The notes under the pieces: generated by a model
Seen by the model: the letters and a program-made list of their open reading frames with translations, nothing else
Database searches by the model: none
What the model was told of the DNA's origin: nothing
Origin: Promicromonospora sp. AC04
GTDB taxonomy: Bacteria > Actinomycetota > Actinomycetes > Actinomycetales > Cellulomonadaceae
Assembly (NCBI RefSeq): GCF_003058225.1
Contig: NZ_QBUG01000001.1
Span: 372,001-436,000 of the forward strand
DNA length: 64,000 nt
Direction of reading: 5' to 3'
Part shown: one piece after another, positions 7,488 to 16,385 of the stretch
How positions within the stretch are numbered: position 1 is the first letter of the stretch
How the letters are laid out: every line of letters begins with the position of its first letter
Position numbers and translations under genes: made by a program

Positions 7488-8435
7488 ATGAGCAGCGCAC
7501 ACAGCGTCCAGTTCTTTGACGATCCCGCGGCCGTCCTGGACGTCGCCGGTGACCTGCTGGCCGCTGAGCCGGTGGTCTTGAGCGTCGTCGCGTCAGTGAC
7601 ACACAAGGCCGCGCGGTTGTTCGCATCGGGCCGGCCGCGTCCCGAGTATCCGATGTGGTGGGCGGTCGTGCGGGACGCGAGCGGCGTCGTAGTGGGAGTG
7701 TCGATGCGCACCATGGCCGAGCCGCCGCACACGGTCTGGGTGCCTGCCCTGCCCGACGATGCGGCGCGGCTGCTGGCCCGTGCCGCCCTCGACCGTACGG
7801 ACCGGGCCGGCGAGGCGCCCCTGACCTCGGCGAACGGTTCGAGCGCCGCGGTCCGGGCCTTCACCGAGGAGACGCTGCGGGCGATGGGCGGGACCGTGCA
7901 CGAGGGTCGGCCGGACCGGCTCTGGGAGGCGACGCGGATCGTCGCGCCGGCCCCGGCACCGTCGGGCCGCGCACGCCTCGCGACGCTCGACGACCTGGAC
8001 GTGGTCACCGCGTGGTTCGACGTGTTCCACGCGGAGGCCGACGTCCAGGCCGGTCGTGCGCCGGACGCCGAGCCGCTGCGGATCGGCGACGCCCGGCAAC
8101 GGATCGAGGACGGCGATGTGTGGCTGTGGGACGTCGACGGCGAGGTGGTGCACCTGACTGGCGCGCGGCCGCCGTCGTTCGGTGTGGTCCGGATCGGGCC
8201 CGTCTATACGCCCGCCGAGCACCGTGGGCGCGGGTACGCCCGGGCGCTCGTCGCCGAGGTGGCCCAACGGGTGCTCGACGCCGGGCACCGGGTCTGCCTC
8301 TACACCGACCGGGACAACCCGGTGTCGAACCGGACGTACGCGGCGATCGGGTTCGAGCCGGTGCTCGACCAGGTGAACCTGGTGGTTGACCCCTCGGGGG
8401 TTCCTGCTGCGACTCTCGCTTCGAGGGAGAGCTGA
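7488..8435 (+). CDS. GNAT-family N-acetyltransferase (two-domain)
   Basis: A 315-residue protein. The C-terminal half is a canonical GNAT domain (GPVYTPAEHRGRGYARALVAEV with the RGxGYA acetyl-CoA loop, then CLYTDRDNPVSNRTYAAIGF). The N-terminal half is a degenerate GNAT-like lobe (VVLSVVASVTHKAARLFASG). The ATG at 7488 is the first start after the repeat cluster. Its stop overlaps the next ATG (TGATG), so the two are translationally coupled. Confidence 0.82.
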   Translation: MSSAHSVQFFDDPAAVLDVAGDLLAAEPVVLSVVASVTHKAARLFASGRPRPEYPMWWAVVRDASGVVVGVSMRTMAEPPHTVWVPALPDDAARLLARAALDRTDRAGEAPLTSANGSSAAVRAFTEETLRAMGGTVHEGRPDRLWEATRIVAPAPAPSGRARLATLDDLDVVTAWFDVFHAEADVQAGRAPDAEPLRIGDARQRIEDGDVWLWDVDGEVVHLTGARPPSFGVVRIGPVYTPAEHRGRGYARALVAEVAQRVLDAGHRVCLYTDRDNPVSNRTYAAIGFEPVLDQVNLVVDPSGVPAATLASRES

Positions 8436-8956
8436 TGGGGCGCGGGGCGATCATCTTCCACGGGACCAACGCCCAGCCGGGTTGGATCTGGTACCCGTGG
8501 CTCGCGGACCGACTGCGGGCGCGCGGGTACGACGTCGAGACGCCGCACCACCCCGGCATCAACGTCGAGCCCATCGCGACGTTCCTGCCCAAGGTGCTCG
8601 CGGCGCACACGTTCTCCGAGGACATGGTGCTGGTGGGGCACTCGGGCGGGGCGGCGCTGCTGCTGGCGCTCCTGGAGCACCTCGACGTCACCGTGGCGCA
8701 GGCCGTGCTCGTGGCGGGCTACTCGACCAACCCGAACCCCGGGCCCGAGCCGGTGCTCCAGCACTCCTACGACTGGGATGCGATCCGGTCGCACGCCCGG
8801 GACCTCGTGTTCCTGAACTCCATGACGGACGAGTTCGGCTGCGACGCCGACCAGGGGCGGGCGATGTTCGACCGGCTGGGCGGGACGCTGGTGGTGCGCG
8901 ACGACGGGCACTTCACCGGGGACACGCTGGAGATCGTGGACCGGCTGGTTCCCTGA
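8435..8956 (+). CDS. RBBP9/YdeN-family alpha/beta hydrolase
   Basis: A 173-residue serine hydrolase of the small RBBP9/YdeN type. The nucleophile elbow is GHSGG (Ser in VLVGHSGGAALL), the acid is probably in the NSMTDEFG loop, and the base His lies in DDGHFTGD near the C-terminus. It overlaps the preceding acetyltransferase by one base. Substrate unknown. Confidence 0.8.
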   Translation: MGRGAIIFHGTNAQPGWIWYPWLADRLRARGYDVETPHHPGINVEPIATFLPKVLAAHTFSEDMVLVGHSGGAALLLALLEHLDVTVAQAVLVAGYSTNPNPGPEPVLQHSYDWDAIRSHARDLVFLNSMTDEFGCDADQGRAMFDRLGGTLVVRDDGHFTGDTLEIVDRLVP

Positions 8957-8957
8957 C

Positions 8958-8977
8958 CTGCCGCCCCCTGGCGGCGG
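8958..8977 (+). terminator. GC-rich hairpin at end of hydrolase gene
   Basis: GCCGCC (8960-8965) and GGCGGC (8970-8975) form a perfect stem with a 4-nt loop, extended by two more pairs, starting immediately after the TGA at 8954-8956. No U-tract, as is common in actinobacterial terminators. Confidence 0.55.
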
Positions 8978-9253
8978 TCGGTACGTCACGGCACTACCGG
9001 CGGGCCCCGGAAGAGGTGGGCTGGGTCGATCACATCCATGCGAGCCGCGAGATCAATCCGTAGCTGGCCGTGTTCACCGACACCGCCTACATCTGTCGGT
9101 AGATCGCCAGGTTCATCATGGATAGGCCAGGACGCTGATAACTGCGCACTCGCTCGAAATGGCTGTTTCGTAGAGCTCCCGGAGAGTACCTATTCAGCAG
9201 GTCGCAACAGGAAAGCGCTAATCCCACAACTGAACCTCCGAGCAGTCGCCAAG
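8978..9253. other. Intergenic, no gene supported
   Basis: A spacer between the convergent hydrolase and toxin-immunity genes with visibly lower G+C than its flanks. I see no coding sequence with plausible composition. It may be the scar of former toxin-tip/immunity cassettes, but nothing in it proves this. Confidence 0.5.
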
Positions 9254-9628
9254 TCACGACAGCAGTTCCAGGGTCGGCCCGGAGGATTTGATCCCGACAC
9301 GGCCAAAGTCGCCCTCCAGCACATACTCACCTGGTCCCGCCTCGAACCGGTCGATCGAACCGAAGTCCTGCACTCCTGTCGCGTCAACAGCAGGGAGCAC
9401 GACGCCCTGGCCGGTCCAACTCAGCGCTTCAACCCGATCGAAGCGAATCACCGCTCGCCGATAGCAGTACTGCTCTCCCGGTACTGGCGGCGTGTAGGCA
9501 GCGTGCGATGGGTTGAGCACAACCTCCATTTCGAACGACACGTGCTCGGGCTCGGCCCGTATACCCAAGACCCAACTGTCTTCGAGATATACGCTCTCGA
9601 ACCCTGGGATAGTCGTGTAGTTTCCCAT
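9254..9628 (-). CDS. Probable immunity protein for the adjacent RHS toxin
   Basis: A 124-residue acidic, soluble protein not assignable to a family by eye. It follows the toxin gene directly on the same strand, has the same lowered G+C as the toxin tip, and its size fits polymorphic-toxin immunity proteins. The ATG at 9628 is chosen because GGTGA lies 5 bases upstream, within the last codons of the toxin; an upstream TTG (9646) would overlap the toxin. The function is inferred from position. Confidence 0.65.
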   Translation of the reverse strand: MGNYTTIPGFESVYLEDSWVLGIRAEPEHVSFEMEVVLNPSHAAYTPPVPGEQYCYRRAVIRFDRVEALSWTGQGVVLPAVDATGVQDFGSIDRFEAGPGEYVLEGDFGRVGIKSSGPTLELLS

Positions 9629-9633
9629 TCCTG

Positions 9634-12600
9634 TCACCAGTCCCAAACGATTGGAGTGTGGTTTCCGAGGCTCTTCCTAGTTACCTCTTTCCCGTAGGGA
9701 TCCACCCGATTGCCCGCCGCGTTTCGCATCTCGACGTGAGGGTCGCCACTGCCCGGAGCGTTAGGGCTCCCACGCTTGATCGTGAGCCGGACAACGCCGT
9801 TCTCGTCACGGTACTTTAATGGGCCATTCGCAGTCTGACTACGCGCCCATCCTTGCGATGCGCCGAACTCGTCGAGCTGCGATGACGTCGCTCGACCGCC
9901 CTGTGTGATCTGCCCAAGGGCAAAGTCAGCGTCGTACTTGACGAGCGCACCAGCCCCCTCGGCTACCTCGTCACTCTTCTTGGCGAAGTTGCCACCCGGG
10001 AGGGCAATGCCTGCAGCTGCCCATGCGGCTCCGCCGGTGGCGTCTTCGTAGACGGTGCAGCCCTTTTGGATGCAGGCCAGGTACAGACCCAACTGTGCGG
10101 CGTCAGGGAATGGGCTGACCCAGGCTGCCGCCCCGAGGGTTTGCTCGGTTTGCGGCGAGAACAGCCCGGCCATGATTGTGTATCCGTAGGTGTGCACGGG
10201 CCGTACAGGTGGTGAGTCATATAGACCCTGGTGATACTCATAGGTCCCGTCGTCCGTCGGAGGGTCAACGGGAGGATCGGAAGGGCACATTGATCCACAG
10301 CCACCGGGGCCGGACCCGCCGCCCCCGCAGTTGTTATGGCCGAAGCCGGCGCAGCTGCTGCCGTCGTCGCTGCGCTCATGAATGGGGCGCGGCTCCAGGC
10401 CGTCCGGGTCCGACAAAGTGGTGGGGTTGTTGTTGGAGTAGGAGTACGCGTTCCACTGCTGCGGATCAGTCAGGTCCATGACTGGGTCCACGCTGATGAA
10501 CCGGCCCAACGCGGTGTCGTACATCCGCGCCCCGACAGCGGTCAGCCCGGTGGCATCCAGGGGCTTGTCGAGGAATGCGTGGTCCCCGTTCCACCCATCC
10601 TCAGCGCCGGACGCCCCGCGCACGACTCCGAACGGGTCGGTGTACTTGCGGGTGGTGGTGTTGTTGAGGTTGGTGATCTGCGCCTGACCGGTGTTGTGGT
10701 GGTCGGGCACGATCGTGATGATCTGGTCGGTCAGCATCCCGATCCGCATCGCGATGGTCTTGCCACCGATCGCGTAGTACCGGGTCGCCTTGGTCTGACC
10801 AGTAGTGCGGTCCAGCACCAACTCTTGCCCGCCGGGCAGGTAGACCGTGGTCGTGGCCCCCTGCTCGCCGGTCTGGTGCCGGATCAGCCGCTCACCATCG
10901 GCGGTGTATACGTACTTGTCCCCGTCAGCGGTCTCCACCTCAGAGACGGTTCCGTCACCGTTCTGGTCGGACGCGACACTGGCGAGCTCCCCCTCGGCGT
11001 CCCACGTCAGTGCCTGTGCGGCCTGCCCGGCGACGGTGCGTCCGGTCATGTTCCCGGAGTCGTCGTAGGCGAACGACGAGGTCCCGACCCCGGCACCGGT
11101 CGCCGTCACCCCGGTGACCGCGTGCGGCCGCTCCACCCCCGCCCCTGAGGTCGGGTAGGCGTAGGTCGAGGTCGTCGACGACGACGCTGTACCACCCGAA
11201 ACAGCCGTCCGGGTCACGGCCCGGGTCCGGTTACCGATCGCGTCGTAGTTGTAGGTGTTCCAGTACGGCGCGCCCCCGCCCAACACCGTCGAAGACGTCG
11301 GGGACGCCACACAGTCCCCGTTGGACGGCGTCCACGCCTGGGTCAGGCGGCGCGCCCAGTCGTATCGGTAGCACTGCCGGTCAGCCGGCTGGCCACCGTT
11401 CGCCGCGTCGGGCACGTCCTTGACCGAGGTCAGGTTCCCGGCGTCGTCCCAGGCATAGGCGGCATCGACCAGCGAGTCGATGCTGCCATCGGACTGCTCC
11501 GCAGACTGCGTCGTCCTGACCAGACGACGTGTGCCCTTCTCGTAGATCAGATAGTGCTGGTACGTGAACGCAGCACCCAGGTCCATGTACGTGACCTCAC
11601 CGAACGGCGAGTACGTTATGGCCGCCACATAGATGCCAAAACTTCCCGCTCCGGACAACCGGCTCGGCTGGTTCGCGTCGTTGTAGCCCACCTGTGTCGT
11701 CTCGGCCGGCAGCTGTGCCGCCGCCGGGATCATGGTCTCGTTCGGACGGCCATCCTGGGTGTAGGTGTAGCCCGTTGTGTACGAGGTGCCCGCCAGGCTG
11801 CCTAGCGACGCCACGTTCGGCGGCAGGGTTACCTTCTGGCCGGTCGGCTGGTAGTCGTTGGAGTACCCGGTGATCGTGGTGGTGTAGTCGGCGCCGGCCT
11901 CCACGCGAGTGCTGGAGGTGAGCTGACCCTTCTGGACGGTGTCGTAAGCCCACTTGGCGCGCACCGTGCCGTCGGTGCCGCCCGCCCGCTGCGTGAGCTT
12001 CCGGTCCAGGGCGTCGTAGGTGTACCCCAGGATCTGGTTGCGGGCGTCCGTCGTGGTCAGGACGTTGCCCACCTCGTCATAGGTGGTCTCCGTGGTGCCC
12101 TTGTCGGGGTCGGTCGTGCTGGTCTGCCGCCCGCGGAGGTCGTACTCGTAGGACCACTCGTTGCCCGCGTCGTCGGTCACCGTCTCCAAGCGGTTCGCGT
12201 GGTCGTACTTGTACTTGGTGTTGTGGGAGGTGCCGGTGTGGGTAGCGCCCTCGTACTGGCGCAGCTCGACCGTGTTGCCTCGAGCGTCGTTGATCGTGGA
12301 GGTCGGGGTACCGCCCACCGGTGGGTTCACGTGCACGCGGTCACCCGCGTAGGTCGTGGTCGTGGTCCAGGTCGGGTCGTAGTTTCCGTCGGTGTCAGGC
12401 GCGTTGTCCTCACCCACGTAGAACGTCTCGTCCACCGCGCGCCCGGCACCATCGAACTGGGTGACCGTGCGCGCCGGAACGGCCCCGTCGGGGCGGGCGA
12501 GTGTCGTGACCGGCGGGTTGGTGTTGAACCAGCCATCGTTCGTCTTGATCGGCAGGTTTCGCGAGTCGTAGATTGTGTCAGTCAGCACGCGCCCAGGCTC

Positions 12601-15600
12601 GTGGACGGACGCCGAGGGCGCCTGGGTCTGGATGGTGCGGAGCAGCCCGTCGAAGATCTGGGTCGACTTCGTGTATGCGGACGCATCATGGTTCAGCGTC
12701 TCGGTGATCACGGCGTTCATGCCCGTGGTGCGCACCCAGTACGCGTACTTCGTGTTCGGGGTGGCGGTGGCCTGTGGGCGGCCCGGCTCCCAGACCTGCT
12801 TGAGCCTCCCCAACACGTCGTACGTGCCGGAGGTGACTTTGCCATTCGGGTCGGTGACCTTGACCGGAGAGCCCCAGGCCGGGTCCACCTCGGTAATCGT
12901 CTCGTGCGCCGTAAGTGCGCCAGTACCGTCCGGGTCCGGGCTCTTCACGGTCGTGCGCGTGTTCAACCCGGCGGCGGTGTCCACATAGGCCGTCTCGGTG
13001 ACCCGGAGCTTGGGATCGGTGACACGCAAAGGTCGTGCGTACCCGGTCCCGACAGGCTCGTAGGCCGTCGTAGTAGCCAGGTACTTCGGTGTGGTTCCTT
13101 CGTAGTGGTCCACCTCCTCCACGCGGGTGACCAGGCCTCGCGACGGGGCCTCCCCGAGGTCCTTGCCGTCGTACGCGTACCGCACGTCGGAGACCGCCTG
13201 GTCCGGCAAGGTGGGAGTCTGGTCGCACCGCACACCAACGACTTCTTGCTGCTCCACCAGCGTCAGCTGGTTGGATTCCAGCACTGACGGACTCGTGTTG
13301 GTGTCAAGCAGGTACGTGGTGGTCGTGCAGGTCTCGTCGCCTGTCGTGCTGGTGTCACCCCGGTCAGACGCCTTGCGCAGCCGGCCAAAGGAGTCGAACT
13401 CGTTGTTGACCTGGGTGACCATCTGACCGCTGGTCCGTTCCGGCGCACGCGTGGTAGTCACCACGGAACTGACCCCGGTGTGAAACGCCTTGTTGGTGCT
13501 GTCGACCGGATCCGTCGCGGTCGAGGACGATCGCCACGGCGTGCTCACCGTCGAGGAGACCTGGGTTGAGCCCTCGGCGTCCTGATAGGTGATCTCCTCA
13601 CGCACCATGCCTGCGTACTGGTCCAGGTCGTCGATCTCGTCGACCTTCTCTGCCTTGACGGTGTTGCCAAGCCGGTCGCCCCTGTCACCGTTCATCCCGC
13701 GGAAGTACCGATACGCCGTGCGCAGCCGCGGCGCGTTCGCATCGCCCGTATCGCCGGTGTACACGTCCACGCGGGAGTACCCGCGCAGCTCACCCCAGGT
13801 ACGTTCTTTCGGCTTGACCAGCTCGTTGTCGTCGTAGTGCCACGCCGGACCACCGGTGTAGACGAAGTCCGTGGTCACCGGCGTGCCACCGATCGCCGAG
13901 CCCGCCGACTCCGTCATCCGCTCGACCCGGTAGTGATGGAAGTACTGCTCCGTGGCTGTCTCAACGCCCGGCGGGGTAAAGAACACCGGCATGCATCGCT
14001 TGGTGTTGGTCCACGGATTGGCCGGAAGGTTCGTGGGAGAACACTCCGTCTCCGAGTAGTCGAGGCCTATGACGCCGCCCGACTCTGACAGGATCGTGGC
14101 CACGCGCAGCCGCGTCATCGCAGTGGCGCCGTCCGTGCCGATGCCGTTGACCCGGTTCTGCAGCTGCTCACTCGTGAACGTGACCGCAGGCAGAGCGATG
14201 TCGTCGGCATCGTCGTTGTTGCCGCCCAGGCCCGTGTGAGTGAGCTTGTCCAGCCACACGGTCGGCATCGAGTCGCTCACCGTCGGCATCGTCTGGGTCA
14301 GACCCCACTTGTCGACACCCATCAGGGTGCCGTTAGACCGGATCTGGGTGGTGATCCCTGTCATGCGGAACCGGTCGAAGAAGACCTGGCTCTGCACGTC
14401 TGGGCAAGTCGTGCTCGAGGTGCACACCTGGTCTAGGGGCAGATCGGGCCAGTGCGAGCCATGCTCCACGGTCCGGTCCTCCGCCGCGCACGTGAACGTG
14501 CTGGTCGGGATGCACCGCTCGTCGTAGGAGAACGCCACGCGAGCCGGGGCTGCGGCCGTCGAGCCGGCCAACGTGCCGTACTCGATCGAGGCCAAGCGGC
14601 CACCGGTGATGTACTGCGTGACGCCACCGTTGTTGTTGTGCCCGTACCGGTTGACCTCGCGGTTGTACGTGTAGGTCATCGAGTTGCCGCGCGTGTCCTC
14701 GACGTAGTCGAGCATCCACCGCCAGCCCATCGTGCAGGCCGAGCCCGAGAACGTGGTCGCGTGGCACGGCTCGCCGTCGTGGTTGCCGTATACGCGCGCA
14801 TAGAAGACCGAGCCCAGCGCTTTCGAGCTGCTGCCCCGCCCGAAGTAGTACTTGGTGCCGTCATCGGTGGTGACGACCCAGTGCTCTCCGGTACTGGTCC
14901 CGTCCTCGCCCTCGCCCCAGCCGCCGGTGGCGCGGGTGACTTTGGTGTTGTCGTCGTTCTTCGGGCGCCACGTGTTGCTCGCGCCGTCGCGCACCAGCTC
15001 GGTAGCGCTGCCGTTGAACACGAGCGTCGCGTTGTTGCTCTTCCAGCACAGGTCGCCCGTGTCACGCGTCGCGTTGTTCGGCGGCACACTGTTCTGGTCC
15101 TGCTGGTCCTCCATGCACGGCACGTACTTGCGCTCCACGTACCCCGAGACGTTCGCCTCCCAGCCGTCACCGACCTGAGAGGACTGGGTGTTGCTGGAGG
15201 CGACCTTGCCGTCCAGCGACGCCGACGAGTAAGCCAGGGACAGTTCCGGCGAGAGCCCACCCGGCACCGGAGGTGTCCGCATCGGGTAGGACCAGGTAAA
15301 GCCACCGGTCTGCTCGGAAACATCCCACGAAGCCGACGATGACAGCGACGACGCGGCCCAGTCCCCGTTCGGGCCCTCCTCCTCGGCAAGCAGAGCCACA
15401 ACCGTCGGGCCCGTCGCGGAGGTGGTGTCGACAGTCGAGAGCGCCGCGGCGTCCGCTGAGTCTTCAGCAGGGACGTCGACCTCACCGGACAGGATGATCC
15501 CGCCCGACGTCGCGTCGCTGCTGCGCTGGTCGTCCAGCTCGACACCCTCGATCGGGACTCGCGCCTGGCACTCCTCCAGCTCAGGCGTGCTCAAGGCGCA

Positions 15601-16305
15601 CTGCGGCAGCTGCACCAGCGTCAGTCGGGAGACCAGGTCCGCGCCGGCGTCGGCGAGGAACGAGACATCCACACCCACCCGCACGCGAGTGCTCTCATCA
15701 GTCGCCGCAGTAGGGGCAGCAGAAGTGCCAGTGCGCGCGGCGGACCCAGCCGATTCGACGTGATCCAGCGTGATCACGCCGCCGATGGCTCCGACCTGCG
15801 TCGCGACCGACCGCGACTCGTGCTCCACGTGGACATCGCCGCCCGCCGCAGCAGCGCTGCGGGCGGCCGCCGTCTTGCTGCTGGCCTGCTCGGCAGCGAC
15901 CGACTCGATCTGGACCGGGAGCCCGCCCGCCTGGCCTTCGGCAGCATCGGCTGCCTGGTCCGGCAGCGTCAGGGTGACCTCGCCCGCAGCAGGCCACACC
16001 ACCGGCGCGGCCTCGACTCGGGCCTCCGGGGTGTCCTCATAGCCCGTCGCCTCAGGCTCGGGGGCATCCGGGTCAACGTCAGTTGCTGGAATTGACGTCT
16101 CCTCAGAGGCGAGCGCGGGGTCCTGCATGTCCTGACCGTGGTCGATCCGCTGCTGATCGGTCCAGCCCGAACGGTCGTCATAAGCTCCGGCTGCGTAGGC
16201 AGGAACCGTTCCCGAACCCACCAGCGTGACGGCGATCGTCCCGGCCACCACGCTCAGTCGCACCCTGCGTACCGCTGCCCGCATCCTGGCACTGCTCCTG
16301 CTCAA
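9634..16305 (-). CDS. Secreted RHS/YD-repeat polymorphic toxin
   Basis: A very large (about 2220 aa) secreted protein. A signal peptide (positively charged start, hydrophobic VVAGTIAVTLVGSG, cleavage near PAYA-AG) leads into a Thr/Ala-rich region, then an SpvB/TcdB-like part and a long array of YD repeats (units such as YDALDRKLTQ and YTYTQDGRPNET). The RHS core hallmark YDTALGRFISVDPV...NAYSYSNNNP...DPDG lies about 200 residues from the end, after which the tip is variable. The last 90 residues (GRATSSQLDEFGASQGWARS to GNHTPIVWDW) look like a nuclease-type toxin, perhaps the Ntox24 group; this is tentative. The start TTG 16305 (GGGGAG six bases upstream) fits the signal peptide; a GTG at 16389 overlapping the previous stop is the alternative. 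Confidence 0.88.
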   Translation of the reverse strand: MSRSSARMRAAVRRVRLSVVAGTIAVTLVGSGTVPAYAAGAYDDRSGWTDQQRIDHGQDMQDPALASEETSIPATDVDPDAPEPEATGYEDTPEARVEAAPVVWPAAGEVTLTLPDQAADAAEGQAGGLPVQIESVAAEQASSKTAAARSAAAAGGDVHVEHESRSVATQVGAIGGVITLDHVESAGSAARTGTSAAPTAATDESTRVRVGVDVSFLADAGADLVSRLTLVQLPQCALSTPELEECQARVPIEGVELDDQRSSDATSGGIILSGEVDVPAEDSADAAALSTVDTTSATGPTVVALLAEEEGPNGDWAASSLSSSASWDVSEQTGGFTWSYPMRTPPVPGGLSPELSLAYSSASLDGKVASSNTQSSQVGDGWEANVSGYVERKYVPCMEDQQDQNSVPPNNATRDTGDLCWKSNNATLVFNGSATELVRDGASNTWRPKNDDNTKVTRATGGWGEGEDGTSTGEHWVVTTDDGTKYYFGRGSSSKALGSVFYARVYGNHDGEPCHATTFSGSACTMGWRWMLDYVEDTRGNSMTYTYNREVNRYGHNNNGGVTQYITGGRLASIEYGTLAGSTAAAPARVAFSYDERCIPTSTFTCAAEDRTVEHGSHWPDLPLDQVCTSSTTCPDVQSQVFFDRFRMTGITTQIRSNGTLMGVDKWGLTQTMPTVSDSMPTVWLDKLTHTGLGGNNDDADDIALPAVTFTSEQLQNRVNGIGTDGATAMTRLRVATILSESGGVIGLDYSETECSPTNLPANPWTNTKRCMPVFFTPPGVETATEQYFHHYRVERMTESAGSAIGGTPVTTDFVYTGGPAWHYDDNELVKPKERTWGELRGYSRVDVYTGDTGDANAPRLRTAYRYFRGMNGDRGDRLGNTVKAEKVDEIDDLDQYAGMVREEITYQDAEGSTQVSSTVSTPWRSSSTATDPVDSTNKAFHTGVSSVVTTTRAPERTSGQMVTQVNNEFDSFGRLRKASDRGDTSTTGDETCTTTTYLLDTNTSPSVLESNQLTLVEQQEVVGVRCDQTPTLPDQAVSDVRYAYDGKDLGEAPSRGLVTRVEEVDHYEGTTPKYLATTTAYEPVGTGYARPLRVTDPKLRVTETAYVDTAAGLNTRTTVKSPDPDGTGALTAHETITEVDPAWGSPVKVTDPNGKVTSGTYDVLGRLKQVWEPGRPQATATPNTKYAYWVRTTGMNAVITETLNHDASAYTKSTQIFDGLLRTIQTQAPSASVHEPGRVLTDTIYDSRNLPIKTNDGWFNTNPPVTTLARPDGAVPARTVTQFDGAGRAVDETFYVGEDNAPDTDGNYDPTWTTTTTYAGDRVHVNPPVGGTPTSTINDARGNTVELRQYEGATHTGTSHNTKYKYDHANRLETVTDDAGNEWSYEYDLRGRQTSTTDPDKGTTETTYDEVGNVLTTTDARNQILGYTYDALDRKLTQRAGGTDGTVRAKWAYDTVQKGQLTSSTRVEAGADYTTTITGYSNDYQPTGQKVTLPPNVASLGSLAGTSYTTGYTYTQDGRPNETMIPAAAQLPAETTQVGYNDANQPSRLSGAGSFGIYVAAITYSPFGEVTYMDLGAAFTYQHYLIYEKGTRRLVRTTQSAEQSDGSIDSLVDAAYAWDDAGNLTSVKDVPDAANGGQPADRQCYRYDWARRLTQAWTPSNGDCVASPTSSTVLGGGAPYWNTYNYDAIGNRTRAVTRTAVSGGTASSSTTSTYAYPTSGAGVERPHAVTGVTATGAGVGTSSFAYDDSGNMTGRTVAGQAAQALTWDAEGELASVASDQNGDGTVSEVETADGDKYVYTADGERLIRHQTGEQGATTTVYLPGGQELVLDRTTGQTKATRYYAIGGKTIAMRIGMLTDQIITIVPDHHNTGQAQITNLNNTTTRKYTDPFGVVRGASGAEDGWNGDHAFLDKPLDATGLTAVGARMYDTALGRFISVDPVMDLTDPQQWNAYSYSNNNPTTLSDPDGLEPRPIHERSDDGSSCAGFGHNNCGGGGSGPGGCGSMCPSDPPVDPPTDDGTYEYHQGLYDSPPVRPVHTYGYTIMAGLFSPQTEQTLGAAAWVSPFPDAAQLGLYLACIQKGCTVYEDATGGAAWAAAGIALPGGNFAKKSDEVAEGAGALVKYDADFALGQITQGGRATSSQLDEFGASQGWARSQTANGPLKYRDENGVVRLTIKRGSPNAPGSGDPHVEMRNAAGNRVDPYGKEVTRKSLGNHTPIVWDW

Positions 16306-16385
16306 GGACGTCTCCCCTGGAATCGCTGTCGAAAGAACCACTGACAACTTGCTGCCGCCGCTGGGCCTTCTGGTGCACCCTCGGA